This document shows, in pieces, positions 29,526 to 41,236 of a stretch of 64,000 nt of DNA (position 1 is the stretch's first letter; every line of letters starts with the position of its first letter). The notes below the pieces were generated by a model that was not told where the DNA came from, did not search any database, and saw nothing but the letters and a program-made list of their open reading frames with translations. Origin of the DNA: Beta vulgaris subsp. vulgaris (Eukaryota; Streptophyta; Magnoliopsida; Caryophyllales; Amaranthaceae); assembly GCF_026745355.1 (NCBI RefSeq), contig NC_079210.1:4342784-4406783 (forward strand), read 5' to 3'. The translations under genes were made by a program, and so were the position numbers.

Positions 29526-30698
29526 AACATTCGTGCACAAGGATGAAATTCAAATGGTCTATATCTCACAGCATACTCAATATCTTTGAAATTTTCAAGT
29601 TGGAAATGAAAATATGGCTCGATATCTTTCCAATGCCTACTCGAAAGCTCAATTCCGATGAAAAACAAGTAAGATATGACCTTTTGAAAATGAGCTGACT
29701 GACTAAAAGATGCCTGCGCCTGTGGCCACACACAAAACGAACTAAAAGTTATTTGTTGCAACTTGCAACTACAAGAAAAGAGGCCGAGGTTATAATTTTT
29801 TTAAGGTAAGATGAAGGGGCTCACTTGAGGGGGTAAAGGGAATTCCTCAAATAAAATCTTATGAACTTTGATCCCTATACCTCAAGAATATGAGACGGAT
29901 AGTACCACTACTCTATTCCCTTAATTTCAAAAAAAAAAAAAGACCAAAAGTGAGATTTTATATACACCCTTAGAGGTATTTAGACATGGATTGAATGACA
30001 TGTTTTGAGAAATGTTTCCTTTCCAGCTCCAGATGAATAAAGCTACTAAGGGGTATAGAATAAAAGACGGTAAATCCCTATAAAAGAACCCATACAATGA
30101 TTGTAGTAAAACTATTCATCCTTAAAACATATAGTTAGAATTGAGTAGAAATATATGAATTATCAACTATGGTCACTTCATTTATACAATACCAATGAGG
30201 CTAATCATTCTTAACTCTATTATGTAATTGAAGAGGTGAGAACTTTGTATCATTCTCTTTTACATTTGTATCTCCAATGAAAAAATAATTACAACTTTTT
30301 CAATTTTGAAGTTATTTCAAAAAATAAATAAAGTAGACTCAAGAGTAGTATATCTGCTGTATTTTGGTTACCATATATTATTAATGAGTGAGTAGACATT
30401 TTACCCACCTTGACATCAATTTGATTGCTCTTTCATGTTAAGAATAAATTTTGTTCTTCATGTTTGAAGAATTGAACAAGTACAATACCAAAAGGCAAAT
30501 ACAATTATTTTTTGTGTCCTCTTCCAAGGTAAGAAAAAGGAAATTAAGAGATCCTCCGCACGAAGTAAACTTCTAATTGAGTATTTAAAATAAGAATATG
30601 ATGAAGACTACAATTATTTATTACAAACATCAATTTAAAAAGCAGAAGTAATTAAATGACCTACCTTTGGATTTACTAATACATAAAAAAAGTGAGTA
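29526..30698. other. AT-rich stretch, possibly LTR-derived
   Basis: A segment at 29545-29690 (ATATCTCACAGCATACTC, GCTCGATATCTTTCCAATGC, AATTCCGATGAAAAACAAG) resembles the sensitive-site phrase often seen in plant retrotransposon LTRs, also present at 52500-52570. No gene or border is supported. Confidence 0.35.
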
Positions 30699-31230
30699 CA
30701 TACTCAACTTAGCAACAATGGTTCATCACAGGTCAACAAACAACACAATAACACACAATCATTTATGTTGAGTATATAGTAAAGCATTAAGATAATATAC
30801 TAAGCATATACAAAGCAATAAGGATCATTCTTAGACATGATACTACAATAGCATTACATTCATTACTTTTTATTCAGTTAGTAGCGAACGGGCATTGTTT
30901 TCTTACTAGAATCATACGGACTACTTAATCCTTAATAGACAACGTGGTCTATTAGATGAAATGTAAATACGGTTTCGTTCCGTCCCACATCCATCACCTT
31001 AGTATGTATACCCCCAAGATAGTACGGAACCTTCTGCCTACTCGAGTTATCAAAATTCATAAGGACACTACTGTCGTCACAGTAGGCCTGCATAGGAGTG
31101 TAGAACAAGTCCCACACTCCCCCATTGTTCATCACTTGTTGGGAATCCAACTACAAATTCATTGCCAAAATCCTTTCTTAGTATTGTCCATTCATACCCC
31201 CATTAAACATATAATCATATAATGTTATTT
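30699..31230. repeat. 530-bp tandem duplication, copy 1
   Basis: Starts CATACTCAACTTAGCAACAA and runs to the start of copy 2 at 31231. The minus strand of each copy keeps an open frame (30932-31150 here) with the shared string VWDLFYTP, NFDNSSR and KVMDVGRNETVFTFH. I do not recognise a protein family, and the frames differ at their ends. It may be part of the U5 or internal region of the LTR-like sequence to the right. Confidence 0.9.
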
Positions 31231-31760
31231 CATACTCAACTTAGCAACAATGGTTCATCACAGGTCAACAAACAACACAATAACACACACTCATTTATGT
31301 TGAGTACAGTAAAGCATTGAGATAACATACTAAGCATAGACAAAACAATAAGGATCATTCCTAGACATGATACTACAATAGCACTACATTCATTACTTTT
31401 TATTCAGTTGGTAGCGAACGGGAACTGTTTTCTTACTAGAATCATACGGACTACTTAATCCTTAATAGACAACTTGGTCTATTAGATGAAATGTAAATAC
31501 GGTTTCGTTTCGTCCCACATCCATCACCTTAGTATGCGTATCCCCAAGATCGTACGGAACCTTCCGCCTACTTGAGTTATCAAAATTCATAAGGACACTA
31601 CAGTCGTCAAAGTAGGCCTGCGTAGGAGTGTAGAACAAGTCCCACACTCCCCTCATTGTTCATCACTTGTAGGGAATCCAACTATAAGTTTATTGCCAAA
31701 ATACTTTCCTAGTATTGTCCACTCATACCACATTAAACATATAATCATATAATGTTATTT
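31231..31760. repeat. 530-bp tandem duplication, copy 2
   Basis: Head-to-tail copy of 30699-31230, about 94-96% alike by eye, ending TATAATGTTATTT at 31760. Minus-strand frame 31462-31656 corresponds to 30932-31150 of copy 1. Confidence 0.9.
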
Positions 31761-32652
31761 CTCAGATACAGTACTCAATTTTTTACTTCTTGTAACATCC
31801 TTGTTACACCATAAATCAAAGAATACAAATCTGATACTCTCATGCTTATGATACGATAGAATTACGCATAACAATGCTACATATCGATTTCCAACCACAA
31901 TCATGCTACTAAAAAATCTCAGCAATCACAATCATACAATCGTTCGCTATCATGATCCTAGGTTCCAATAGAAGAATTCACAACCTAACATGATACTAGT
32001 AATTGCAACTCAACTGGTACGCGTACGTACCTTGTAACGAAGAATCTTCGCTGACTCATTAAACGTTCCGCTTATAAAATTTGGACCTAAATGAATAAGG
32101 AAATACTTTAGTGCAACGTCCTTGATATTCTTAACATATAACACGTGACTAACTATATAAACTTAATATTACTTTCTTTTCTTTCATAACTCTATTAAAC
32201 TTAACGTCTTTTAAGAACTAATAACAATGAGGAAAGCTGATTTTAGTTAGTTTAACAACATAATACGTTTACCAACTCCACTTAAATCCTTGTAACCAAG
32301 TACTACCAAAATCAAATTTAAATTACAAGGTTATAATAATTTCCTAACTATAACTATTAATCGAATTTCTTTTACTAACTTTATATCTTACTTATACTTA
32401 CAAAACTTAAATCAGATTTACAACTTAAGTCAATTAATACCTTACTCTAATTACAATTTAATTAATTACAACTTAATATAATAAAACTCAGATTATACAA
32501 TACTAAGTACTAAAATGGAAAAATCATATTATATACATATTTTTTTTATACCACTCAGTCTCGCCAGCGTCAAACACCAGCAACAAAATTCCGGCAGCCC
32601 TTGCTCGCCTCGACCCATCGACGACTCGCACATCAGTTGCGACGATTTGTCG

Positions 32653-32800
32653 CTTGTCGCACCAACACAGCGTCGCACAACTTCGCTCGCTCGCACAAAC
32701 ACAGCGTCGCACCACTTCGCTTGCTCGCACAAACACAACATCGACCACTTCGCTCGCTCGCTCGCACAAACACAGCGTTGCACCACTTCGCACAAATCGC
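32653..32800. repeat. GC-rich minisatellite, about 36-bp units
   Basis: Four units of TCGCACAAACACAGCGTCGC plus ACCACTTCGCT(CGCTCGC), in the leader downstream of the minus-strand TATA box. All six frames stay open here because the unit length is a multiple of three and lacks stop triplets, which explains the overlapping long open frames; these are not evidence of coding. Confidence 0.75.
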
Positions 32801-33165
32801 TCCCTTTCGTAGAACCCTCGAACAAATCGCACCCTTTACTTCACTAGAGTTCTTCGCGTCATGCACCACACACAACACGCTGACAATCCAACCTCGTCGA
32901 AGGCGACGAGAAACCTCGCACCCTCTCGCTCGACCTCGCACAACTCCACCCTCGACTTCACTAGCACTCTTCGCGTCGCGCACAACACCCAACACGATCA
33001 CACGACCCGACCTCGTCGAAGGCGAGGAGATTCAGAGGAACAAAACGACGAGGGAGAAGGAGAGAGGAGAGAGAATTTGAGAGGGAAGGAAGAAGCGGTT
33101 GAGGGAAAAAGAGAGATTAGGGTTTCTAATTTTTTTGTTCTTTTCCATTTTTTTTTTCTTCTTTC

Positions 33166-33174
33166 CTATTTATA
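33166..33174 (-). promoter_or_regulatory. TATA box on the minus strand
   Basis: TATAAATAG on the minus strand, about 45 bp upstream of a telo-box (AAACCCTAA at 33117-33125) and a CT-rich leader. Together they form a convincing plant core promoter directed leftward. Confidence 0.6.
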
Positions 33175-33576
33175 GGGTGGCCTTCCTAACTCTAATAGGA
33201 TTTCATTTATTTTATTTATTCTAAAATTAAAATAAACCGAACTATAATATAATTAGGTATACTAAATAGATTGCGTAATTCAGTTATAATTGTCAGTTTA
33301 CCCAAACTGTATTTTTTTTTTGTAAATAATATTAAAATACTTTTTGATTCTATTCGTTATATTTTCTTATTTATAAAGAGTAACTCCAATAATACGGAGT
33401 ATTACAACTTGTACTACGAAAAGCACCTGGGGAATTAGACCATTTTAAGCAAGTGGGATTTTTGAGAATCTCATCAAAGGAATAGGGGGAGTGATCCTTA
33501 ATTCCACCCATTGATCCACCATCGAAGATGAAGGAGGTCAAGTTCGTGTAGTTGAGGGATTGTATATGATGTGTTG

Positions 33577-33891
33577 TTAAAAATTATCATGTTCCTTTCT
33601 TTCCATAACGTCCAAGTGGTGATGAAAAAGATTGCACCACCACACCTTCTTCAAAAAGTTGTCTTTATTTATGTATCTCCATTGCTCAAAAGCTTCTTTC
33701 AAGTTTGAGGGGAATACCCATTGGAAGCCCCGTATGTGCAGCCATGAGCACCACAATTGCCAAGAGAAAAGGCAATGGATAGGAAGATGGTTGTAGTCTT
33801 CAGGGGCTGAGTTACATAAAGCACAAGTGGAAACATGGCTTAGAATGACGCATATGCAAGCAAGCTTTTCTTTTGTATTTATATTTTCCAA
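33577..33891 (-). pseudogene. LINE zinc-binding domain (zf-RVT)
   Basis: CALCNSAPEDYNHLPIHC gives the C-x2-C...H...C pattern of the reverse-transcriptase zinc-binding domain, followed by SWQLWCSWLHIRG and the conserved W-rich segment LKKVWWCNLFHHHLDVMERKE. It is the last coding part of the LINE before it is cut off. Confidence 0.75.
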
Positions 33892-34138
33892 AAGAGCAGG
33901 CCATTTGAAGAATTTGATCCTTTGTGGGACTAAGCCTCACCACACCCCTTTCACTACTTCTTGATTCAGATGATTTATGAAAGATGCAAGCTCCAAACAT
34001 ACGAAAATTACCTTAAATGCCCCAGATCTGTGAGGAGTCCATATCAAGGAATCATCAATTTGGATAGAGGTAGACTTTGTCAAGGAGTGATTAAAGGGAA
34101 TCACGTTCCTCAATATCTCTCAACCTTAGTGGCAAATT

Positions 34139-36260
34139 TCATGAAAACACCCAAATCCACTTGTAACCATCCCGTACACCTACAGATGCAACTAAAGCTA
34201 TCTTGGTTGTTGCAAGTTTGAAGAGGCAAGGGAAATCCATCTTCAAAGGCCTTATTCCCAACCATAATTTGTGCCAAAAAGAAGTTTGAACCCCATTTCT
34301 AACTCTCTTCCTTATTTTTGAAAGTAGCATGCTTTTTTCCTCATGGTGCTTTATAATGGAGTTGCATATTTTATTCCATGGCCCGCCTTGAGAAATAAAC
34401 TCAAGGTCATGAATTGTGAAGGAGGGTGAGTATGAGTATTTGTTCATTATTACCTGCTGCCAAAGGGCATTTGGTTCTCTAAAATAACGCCAAACTCATT
34501 TGAGGAGGAGTGCTAGATTCCGGTGAAGGAGGTTTTCCACGCTGAATTCGCCAAGTTTTGTAGGCAGTTGAATTAACTTCCATGATGCAAGGGCACATGA
34601 GGTTTTCAAGAAAAACTTCACCATAAGAAGTCTCACTGCAACTTGTTTATTTTCTCGATTACCCTTTTTAAAATCGGGAACAAAGACATGAAATATATAG
34701 GTAAACAAAAGAGAGGCTTTAATGAGCGTGATTCTACCACTATAGGATAAGAATTTACCCTTCCAAGTTACCAATTTGTTGCTCATTCGGGTGATGATTG
34801 GATCCCACATATTAATTTGAGAGGAGGTTCACTAATTGGGAGTCCCAAATATGTGAAAGGGAGGCTCCCACTTCGGCATAGTAGAATTTCCTTCGATTGA
34901 TGAAGCCACTGCTCATTTATGTGAATGCCAATTAGAGATGACTTGTGAAAATTCACTTTCAAACCTGCGACAAGGTTAAAAAGGATTAGTACTTTCTTGA
35001 TGTTTAACAAAAAATTCAAGGTTATGAGGTAAAACTAAGATGGTGTCAATAGCGTATTGTAGATGAGTGATCTTTAAGCGTCCATTCCCTACTTCAAACC
35101 CTTCCCATAGATTCATGTTTGTTGCTTTTTGAATCACAAGACTAAGAGTCTCAATAATAAGATCAAATAAGAACGGGGATAGAGGATCCCCTTAACGAAA
35201 CCCATGATGAAATTTTAACTGGTGTTGTGGGAGTACCATGATGAGGATCGAGGCGGCTACATTCATGGTATACATATTGATCCATTCTCTCCATTTTGAC
35301 GGAAACCCCATTTGGTGAGCGTCCAATCTAGGAAAGAACATGATATGTAATTGAAGGCCTTATGGAAATCCAACTTAAGGATTGTTGAACTGATTTTTTT
35401 TCCTTTTGCATGATTCTATCAACTCCCCCGCAATGAGTAGTGCTCCATCCAAAATCTGCCTACCTTCCATAAATGATTATTGATATGGTCCAATCAAGGA
35501 GTTTATCACCTTTTAATCCGTCTTGCCAACAAATTTGCCATGATATTATAGGAACAACCCACCATGCTTATTGGTCGAAAGTCATTAAATCCCTCCTATT
35601 GTCAATTTTTGGGATCAAAGCAACTAGGGCAACATTCGAACCATTGAGAAGGGTGTTTGAAGCCCAAAACTTCTCCACCATTTCGCACACATGTTCCTTT
35701 ATTAAATCCCATGCTTCTTTTATGAATTTATAGTTAAAATCGTCGGGTCTCAGGGACTTTTGAGAATCACAAGAAGAAATTGCCTCATCTATTTCTAGTC
35801 TTGAGAATGGCGCAACTAGGGATTCAATTTGTTGTGGATTCAGTCTTTTAAAGTCAAGACCATTAAGCGTGGGCCTTAAAGGGAAATCTTCATTAAAAAT
35901 ATTCCCGAAATGCTTGATTGCTTAGCCTTTTCTTTTATACCTGCAGGATCAACAATGTTAGTCTCATTTACAAATAGTGAAGTGATGGTGTTTTGTCTTT
36001 TCCTCATGGAGGCAATGGTATGAAAGAATTTTGTGTTTTTATCTCCTTTCCTCAACCATCTAACTCAAGAGTTTTGGGCCCAATAACTCTCTCTTCTTTT
36101 CAAACATTTTCACAGTGATTGTAGGGATGATTTTCTTTAATTTCATTAAGTTCACTATCTTCTAGGGCTTTCTCATTTGAAATCAAATCAAGGTCATTGA
36201 TTATATATTCCATTAAGGTGATATTGTGATCGATTTTCCCAAAGATGGAACAGCTTCACT
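34139..36260 (-). pseudogene. LINE reverse transcriptase and post-RT region, degenerate
   Basis: Readable pieces include FR-stop-GDPLSPFLFDLIIETLS, where the Gln of RQGDPLSP has become a stop; LQYAIDTILVLP, where the catalytic YADD/FADD is YAID; NLVAGLKVNFHKS; LPFTYLGLPI; LVTWKGKFLSYSGRITLIKASL; and IRPLKMDFPCLF. The order and spacing are those of an L1 polymerase. The YAID change removes one catalytic Asp. Frames change at least six times. Confidence 0.82.
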
Positions 36261-36268
36261 TCGTTATG

Positions 36269-37460
36269 CTACCTTTCACGAGTTGTAATTTTGTGGAGAA
36301 GCAAGGAAGCATATGCGTTATTTTCCCAAACCTCGTTGATTATCTTGAGGCAGCTAGGGTGTGAGCCACACATTCTGAAATTTAAAGGGTTTGGGTCCCC
36401 GATTTCTTTCAATGGACTTAACCAACATGGGGTATGATATGATAGACTTCGTTTAAGGGACAAAACTTGGAGGAAACGAGTATGAGGAGATCCATTCGGG
36501 GGCTTACTAGTAAACAATCAGGTTTTTTCTTTTCGAGGGCCCCCTCAACCATGTGAACCATCCATTTGAGGATGGAATTTCAGCTAATTGGGTATCTTGA
36601 ATGAAGGATTGGAAGGATTGTATCCCCCTTTGTGACATTAACAAGCTACCTCTCTCACATGGGTCAAGAATTTCGTCAATATTCCCTAAGAATAGTGATG
36701 GCAGGTTTATATGGGTCGAGAATTTAGTGAGTTGTTTCCATACCAGCTCTCATTCTTCAATATCACATGGTTTATAGACATTTATGATGCATGTTTTGAA
36801 TTTGATGGCTTTGATGGTTCCCAGAAGGCATCCAGTTTTTTTTAGTTCAACTGGATTCAACTAAGAAGAAACTCTCTTGCCATAATGTGATCAATCCCTA
36901 GGAGTTCTCATTTAAAGAACTAACTTCTGATTTAATTCCATCTTTAATTTGCTCCATATTGACTTGAGGAGTTTTTGCTTGAAAGATTCCATCTTTCTCT
37001 CTTGAATGAAGACAAAGTTTGGTTTATGTGAATTTATGATTTTTCGGATACTGATTCTTCTGATTCGGGAATTTAGTCTCCTCACGTTCCATGAAAAATA
37101 TAATCATGAGGGATTTTTGTTGTGATTTCTTGCCTCCTGTCCGTGCTATTTGCCATCTCAGACATGTCTTTGACTTTTGAGTATTTCATCAATTCTTGAG
37201 TGCAACTCAGATATGGGCCCAACGAAGGACATACCAAGGGTGTTGGCCATTTGTATAACATCAATTTGGGAGATTTCTGAGAGGTTTACCTTATAAAAAG
37301 GTGAGGATGGGATGAGGTTGTTAGTCGAAGGTTTTGGGGTTCTGTTTCTTTTTTTTTTTTTGTTTTTCTTCATGAGCTTTCTTTGTCTCCTTTTTTTGTG
37401 GGCTGATTTTGTGGAGGGTGGAATAATATCTTCAAAACCTGGGGGGAAAGGTGGGCCCAA
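36269..37460 (-). pseudogene. LINE endonuclease, degenerate
   Basis: The frame 37460-37158 is a Lys-rich linker (KKRRQRKLMKKNKKKKRN) typically preceding the LINE endonuclease. Beyond, broken frames give NIDEILDPCERGS (usual GDFNEI, with Asp changed to Asn) and then HTPCWLSPL, PNPLNFRMCGSHPSCL and VWENN, the SDH-x-P and PFRFxxMW...H blocks. The active-site residue changes and several stops show that it cannot work. Confidence 0.75.
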
Positions 37461-39223
37461 ATAATGATGTTGAGGAGGTTGATACTGAAGTTTTTGGTTT
37501 TCAGAGTGGCCAGAATCTATTTGTTATTGAAATTGTGCTGTTTTAGGTATTGGGTTTGGGGGGTGGGATTGGGGTTTTTAGGAGGTGTGGAGTGTGAGAG
37601 GGATAGTGGGTTGTCTAATTTTCTATTTCGGTTGTTTCATGAGTGGGATGGGGACAAAAATTTTATCAGAGAAGAGAAAGGGGACAAATAAGGTATGTAG
37701 CTTTCAAACATTGATGAGGTTTCCAAGTTATTCAATTGGGGAGATGGGGGTCAGTTGATTTGCTTTGAGATGATTTAGAAGCAAGTGGTTTGAGGTTTTT
37801 TCATTCAGTTCTTTTTCGGGTGCGAAAAAGATTTTTACTGGGGACTCATGCAATGACGTTTTTTCATTCAATTCTTTTTCGGAGTTGTTATTGGAAGGTA
37901 GGGAGTCATTGATTGGAGAGAAGGGGGTTGGGTTAGGGCTGACGTCTTGATGGGTCAGGGTGACATCATCATCTTTTTCATCTGATCTAACAGGGCTCAT
38001 GGTGAGGTGCCAATCATTGTGATTTTTAAGGTTTTTGACAGTTTCAAATGTAAAGATTGGGAATTTTTTCTTCCCAATCTCTAAATGGAGCTTGCAGTTT
38101 ATTTTAAAAAGGCAATCTGTAATTAACATTACCTCTACACATTCGAAGCTTGAGTAGTCAATGGAAATTACCCTTCTATAGATGCTGACAATATTGTGAA
38201 AATTTTCGTAATTCCAAGCTGATATTGAAACCCCATATATGCTCAACGTTGTTTTTTGCCACTAAGAGGCTACTGATTTGTTGAGATTCATGATGTCCAT
38301 GAACCATTTATTAAGCCATCAACTTTCTACCATAGCTGATATATTCTCCATACATTCAAAATTTATTAAATGTACGAGTCTACCCATATTGACTTAATGG
38401 ACAAGCTATTAACTCCTTCTACAAGAATGCACTCCAAGATTTCAGTGGAATGCATGGATGATGTTGCGACTCCAATTACACTCGTTTGAAAAATCTTCAA
38501 GTTTTCCTCCTTTCTACACCCTTGGACCACACGAGCGAAATCATCATCAATATCCTTGGCTATTATGATTTCTTTGGCTTTTACTATGTCTTCTCCTAAT
38601 ATTTGTGAGCTTGCGATTCTGGCTTTTGATGGGTTTTTTTACAAAGAAGTCTTGTTTGTGTTTCTGTATTTGTTGGGATATGTTTATTGGGGTGGGCTGA
38701 TAGGTTATTGTAGGTGTGGGGTTTTGGATAGGTTCTTTTGTGTTTTCTGGACGGATTGGATTTTTTGGTTTAGTTTTTGGGTTATTGTTCTCATTGTGGT
38801 TGATATGTGGTGTGGAGTTATTTACAAGGAAGATTTCCTTGTATGTTCTATGATCACGGAGGGAGGGACGACGAGGGTTTGAATCTGGGTGTTTTTTGGG
38901 GAGAGCTGATGAGGGATGATTGATTTTATTTATAAAGGTGGGGTTTGTTGGGTGAGAGTCTACTGTGTCGATACTTTGTTGGCTGGACTGTTATAATTCT
39001 GCCTTCGAGCTTGAGTCTATTCATCAACTGATAGGCTTTTTCCATGGAGCCTAACTCCCCAAACTTAATGAAAGCAAAGCGTGAATGGGGATTTGGTTTC
39101 AGGATGGGAGGGATGACAATTTTTATCATTGTTCTGAAGTTTTTGAAGAGGTATGCTAAGTCAGGTTGACAAGTATCTACGAGCAGTTGGGCGATGAACA
39201 TGGTGTTTTTTGCGGTTGTGGAT

Positions 39224-40708
39224 CACTAGTAGAATAAATGCTATTTGCTGCGGTGATATTGCTGCGGTTTTACCTATACGCAGCAATATTACACGCAAAA
39301 AGAAAAGAAAAAATAGAAAATAACAATATTGCTGCGGTTTCCGCCCAAAACCGCAGCAATATTGTTCAACGGATGCATTTTGAAAAAAATGTGGGGCTTG
39401 GAGAGACTAATATTCTGCGGTTTTGGGCGGGAAACCGCAGCAATATAATAAAAAATATTTTAAAAATATATGCTGCGGTTTCCCGCCCAAAACCGCAGCA
39501 ATATTGTTTATTTGCTTAAAAAAAGAGACGCGGCCCTAGGGTTTATTTGTCTTCCTTCACAACTCCTCCCAGCCGTCTCTCTCCTCACTCTCTCTCATTT
39601 GTCTTCCTTCACAACTTCTCCCAGCCGTCTCTCTCCTCACTCTCTCTCATTTCCTCCGTCATATCTGACATCTCTCCTCTTCTTTGTCGTTCGTCGTGCT
39701 TTAACAATCTGACTTCTCTCCTCTTCTTTGTCGTTCGTCGTTCTTCATCGTCATATCTGGTTTGTTCTTTTCGTTCGTCGTGCTTCTTCAACCGTTCGTT
39801 CGTCGTGCTTCTTCAACCGTTCGTTCGTTCGTCGTGCTTCTTCAACCGTTCGTTCGTTCGTCGTGCTTCTTCAACCGTTCGTTCGTTCGTCGTGCTTCTT
39901 CAACCATTCGTTCGTCGTGCTTCTCCTCTTCTTTGTCGTTCGTTCGTTCGTCGGTCTTCAACGAGCCTGAACCTTTTTTTTGGATTTTTTTTTTTCTTTT
40001 TTTTCGTTTCCAGATCTGTGATTTTTTTATTTTTAGGATTTTTTTTATTTTTGTCGTTTTTAGATATGGTTTTAGATTTTTTCGTTATTTTAGAGATCAG
40101 TTTCTTATTTTTTTTTCATTATAGTTTTTTTAATTAGTCTAAGTTGTAATAGTTTCTTATTTTTGTTTTTACTTTTTGATTTTTTGTATTATGTATGTAA
40201 TTAGTTTTTTTTAGTTTTATATATTAATGAAATTCATGTTATTTCATCTTCATTTTGTATGTGAATTGGATGGATTGTGGATGGGTTAGTGGTAGGGTTT
40301 TAATCTTTCAAATTTAATTGCAAAATTTCAAAAAAAAAAAAAATTTTTTTGCCTGTACCAGTACCTATTGCTGCGGTTCTGGGCCAGAAAACCGCAGCAA
40401 TATTACTTTTTTATAATAAAAAAATATTGCTGCGGTTCTGGGCCAGAAACCGCAGCAATATTACCTTTTTGGGCCACCTTATTTCACCACAATTCCTTAT
40501 ATTGCTGCGGTTTGGTCATTAAAACCGCAGCAATATTACGTAATATTGCTGCGGTTTAAAACCGCAGCAATATTACGTAATATTGCTGCGGTTTAAAACC
40601 GCAGCAATATTATTAATACCTATTGTTGCGCCCTTAATTGCTGCGCGCCCTATTCCGCAGCAATAGGGCACTTTTTCACCGCAGCAAGTAGCCTTTTTTC
40701 TACTAGTG
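39224..40708. mobile_element. Non-autonomous CACTA element 2, 1485 bp
   Basis: Inverted ends CACTAGTAGAATAAATGCTA and the complement of CACTAGTAGAAAAAAGGCTA, with an exact 3-bp duplication GAT at 39221-39223 and 40709-40711. Both ends carry arrays of ATTGCTGCGGTTT and its complement AAACCGCAGCAATATT, mostly arranged as palindromes, for example two perfect 30-36-bp hairpins at 40540-40612. The interior holds a duplicated CT-rich leader segment (39549-39650) and a 29-bp minisatellite. No transposase is encoded. It interrupts ORF1 of the RRM-type LINE. Confidence 0.93.
39775..39955. repeat. Minisatellite, 29-bp unit, in CACTA element 2
   Basis: Five or six units of GTGCTTCTTCAACCGTTCG plus TTCGTTCGTC, each with one to three TTCG steps. 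The array lacks stops in all plus frames, so the overlapping open frames of 80-196 codons across it are a composition effect. Confidence 0.85.
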
Positions 40709-40753
40709 GATGGTGGTTGTTTGGGAGGTTTTCTTTGGGAAACTGTTATCCAT

Positions 40754-41236
40754 CTTTCGTTTTGGTTTTGGACTACTCTCTCATGCTCTCTCTCTCTCTA
40801 AGCATTTCTCTCTTCCGATCCTTCTCCCTCCGTTTCTTTAATCTACATACATTCCTTTTTGATTTGTTTCTTTTTAATCTACATACTGTCACTGTTTCTA
40901 TTTTTGGTTATATGTCTCATTTACTTTCTTCTATTTTTCCACCCGTGTCATCCATTTTTAAATATTTAACCTACTTTTTACTTTATCTATTTCACTTTTC
41001 AGTTCCTTTCTCGTACTTTTGAGTTCCTCTCTCATACTTTTGTATTTACGCCGTACTCCTTGTTTCTCCCCCGAATTGAAATGAGTAAACTAAAAAGAAA
41101 CGGAGGGTGTATACAATAGAAGTCAAAACTAACAAATAATTCAAAATGAAATAAATACAATTCTAATATGACAAAACCATGATCATTTAGGAGATCTAGC
41201 ACTTCTGAAAACACTCGTCTTTCACATCGTTGTCTG
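40754..41236. other. LINE 5' leader and Stowaway-like remnant
   Basis: The first 70 bp, read on the minus strand, are an AG-rich leader (GAGAGAGAGAGAGCATGAGA) upstream of the LINE ORF1 ATG. CTCCCTCCGTTTCTTT at 40824 and its complement AAAGAAACGGAGGGTG near 41094-41109 look like the ends of a decayed Stowaway MITE, but the TA flanks are not clear. Confidence 0.4.

Larger units (their letters stand above)
31761..33406 (-). mobile_element. Probable Ty3/gypsy LTR (chromovirus-like), minus strand, 3' limit unknown
   Basis: Read on the minus strand the right edge begins TGTAATACTCCGTATTATTG, a start typical of chromovirus LTRs. About 235 bp further is TATAAATAG (33166-33174) and then a telo-box AAACCCTAA (33117-33125) followed by CT-rich leader, all in the order of a promoter. 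A GC-rich, repeat-bearing stretch follows (32530-33070). No target duplication or opposite end was found, and the tandem copies at 30699-31760 may belong to the same unit. A gene promoter is the main alternative. Confidence 0.45.
33430..40753 (-). mobile_element. RRM-type LINE, near full length in ORFs, split by a CACTA element
   Basis: Minus-strand motifs appear in LINE order from 40753 to 33577: ORF1 start, an RNA recognition motif, an ORF1 C-terminal domain, endonuclease, reverse transcriptase, and the zinc-binding domain. Without the 1485-bp CACTA element it is about 5.8 kb. No poly(A) tail is seen; the 3' end is cut close to the probable LTR at 33406. Multiple stops and frameshifts show it is old, much older than the LINE at 42605-49315. 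Confidence 0.85.
37728..40753 (-). pseudogene. LINE ORF1 with RNA recognition motif
   Basis: An ATG at 40753 opens MDNSFPKKTSQTTT, and 14 codons later the CACTA element is inserted. Beyond it, after a one-base shift in a run of A, the frame 39201-38926 gives MFIAQLLVDTC, DLAYLFKNFRTMIKI and SRFAFIKFGELGSMEKAYQLM, with the RNP1-like block (SRFAFIKF) of an RNA recognition motif. Further along, the frame 38246-37728 gives GVSISAWNYENFHNI and ISIDYSSFECVE, the conserved domain after the RRM in plant LINE ORF1 proteins, followed by an acidic Ser/Asn/Glu-rich tail. It would bind LINE RNA. The middle (38250-38925) is unreadable. Confidence 0.75.

Noticed and set aside
32515..33175. Long overlapping frames on both strands (up to 159 codons)
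   Set aside because: All frames are open because of a GC-rich repeat with 36-bp units; similar lengths on both strands indicate composition, not coding.
39547..40137. 196-codon Ser/Phe/Arg-rich frame
   Set aside because: It runs across a 29-bp TTCG minisatellite and poly-T tracts within a CACTA element, with three overlapping frames open together.
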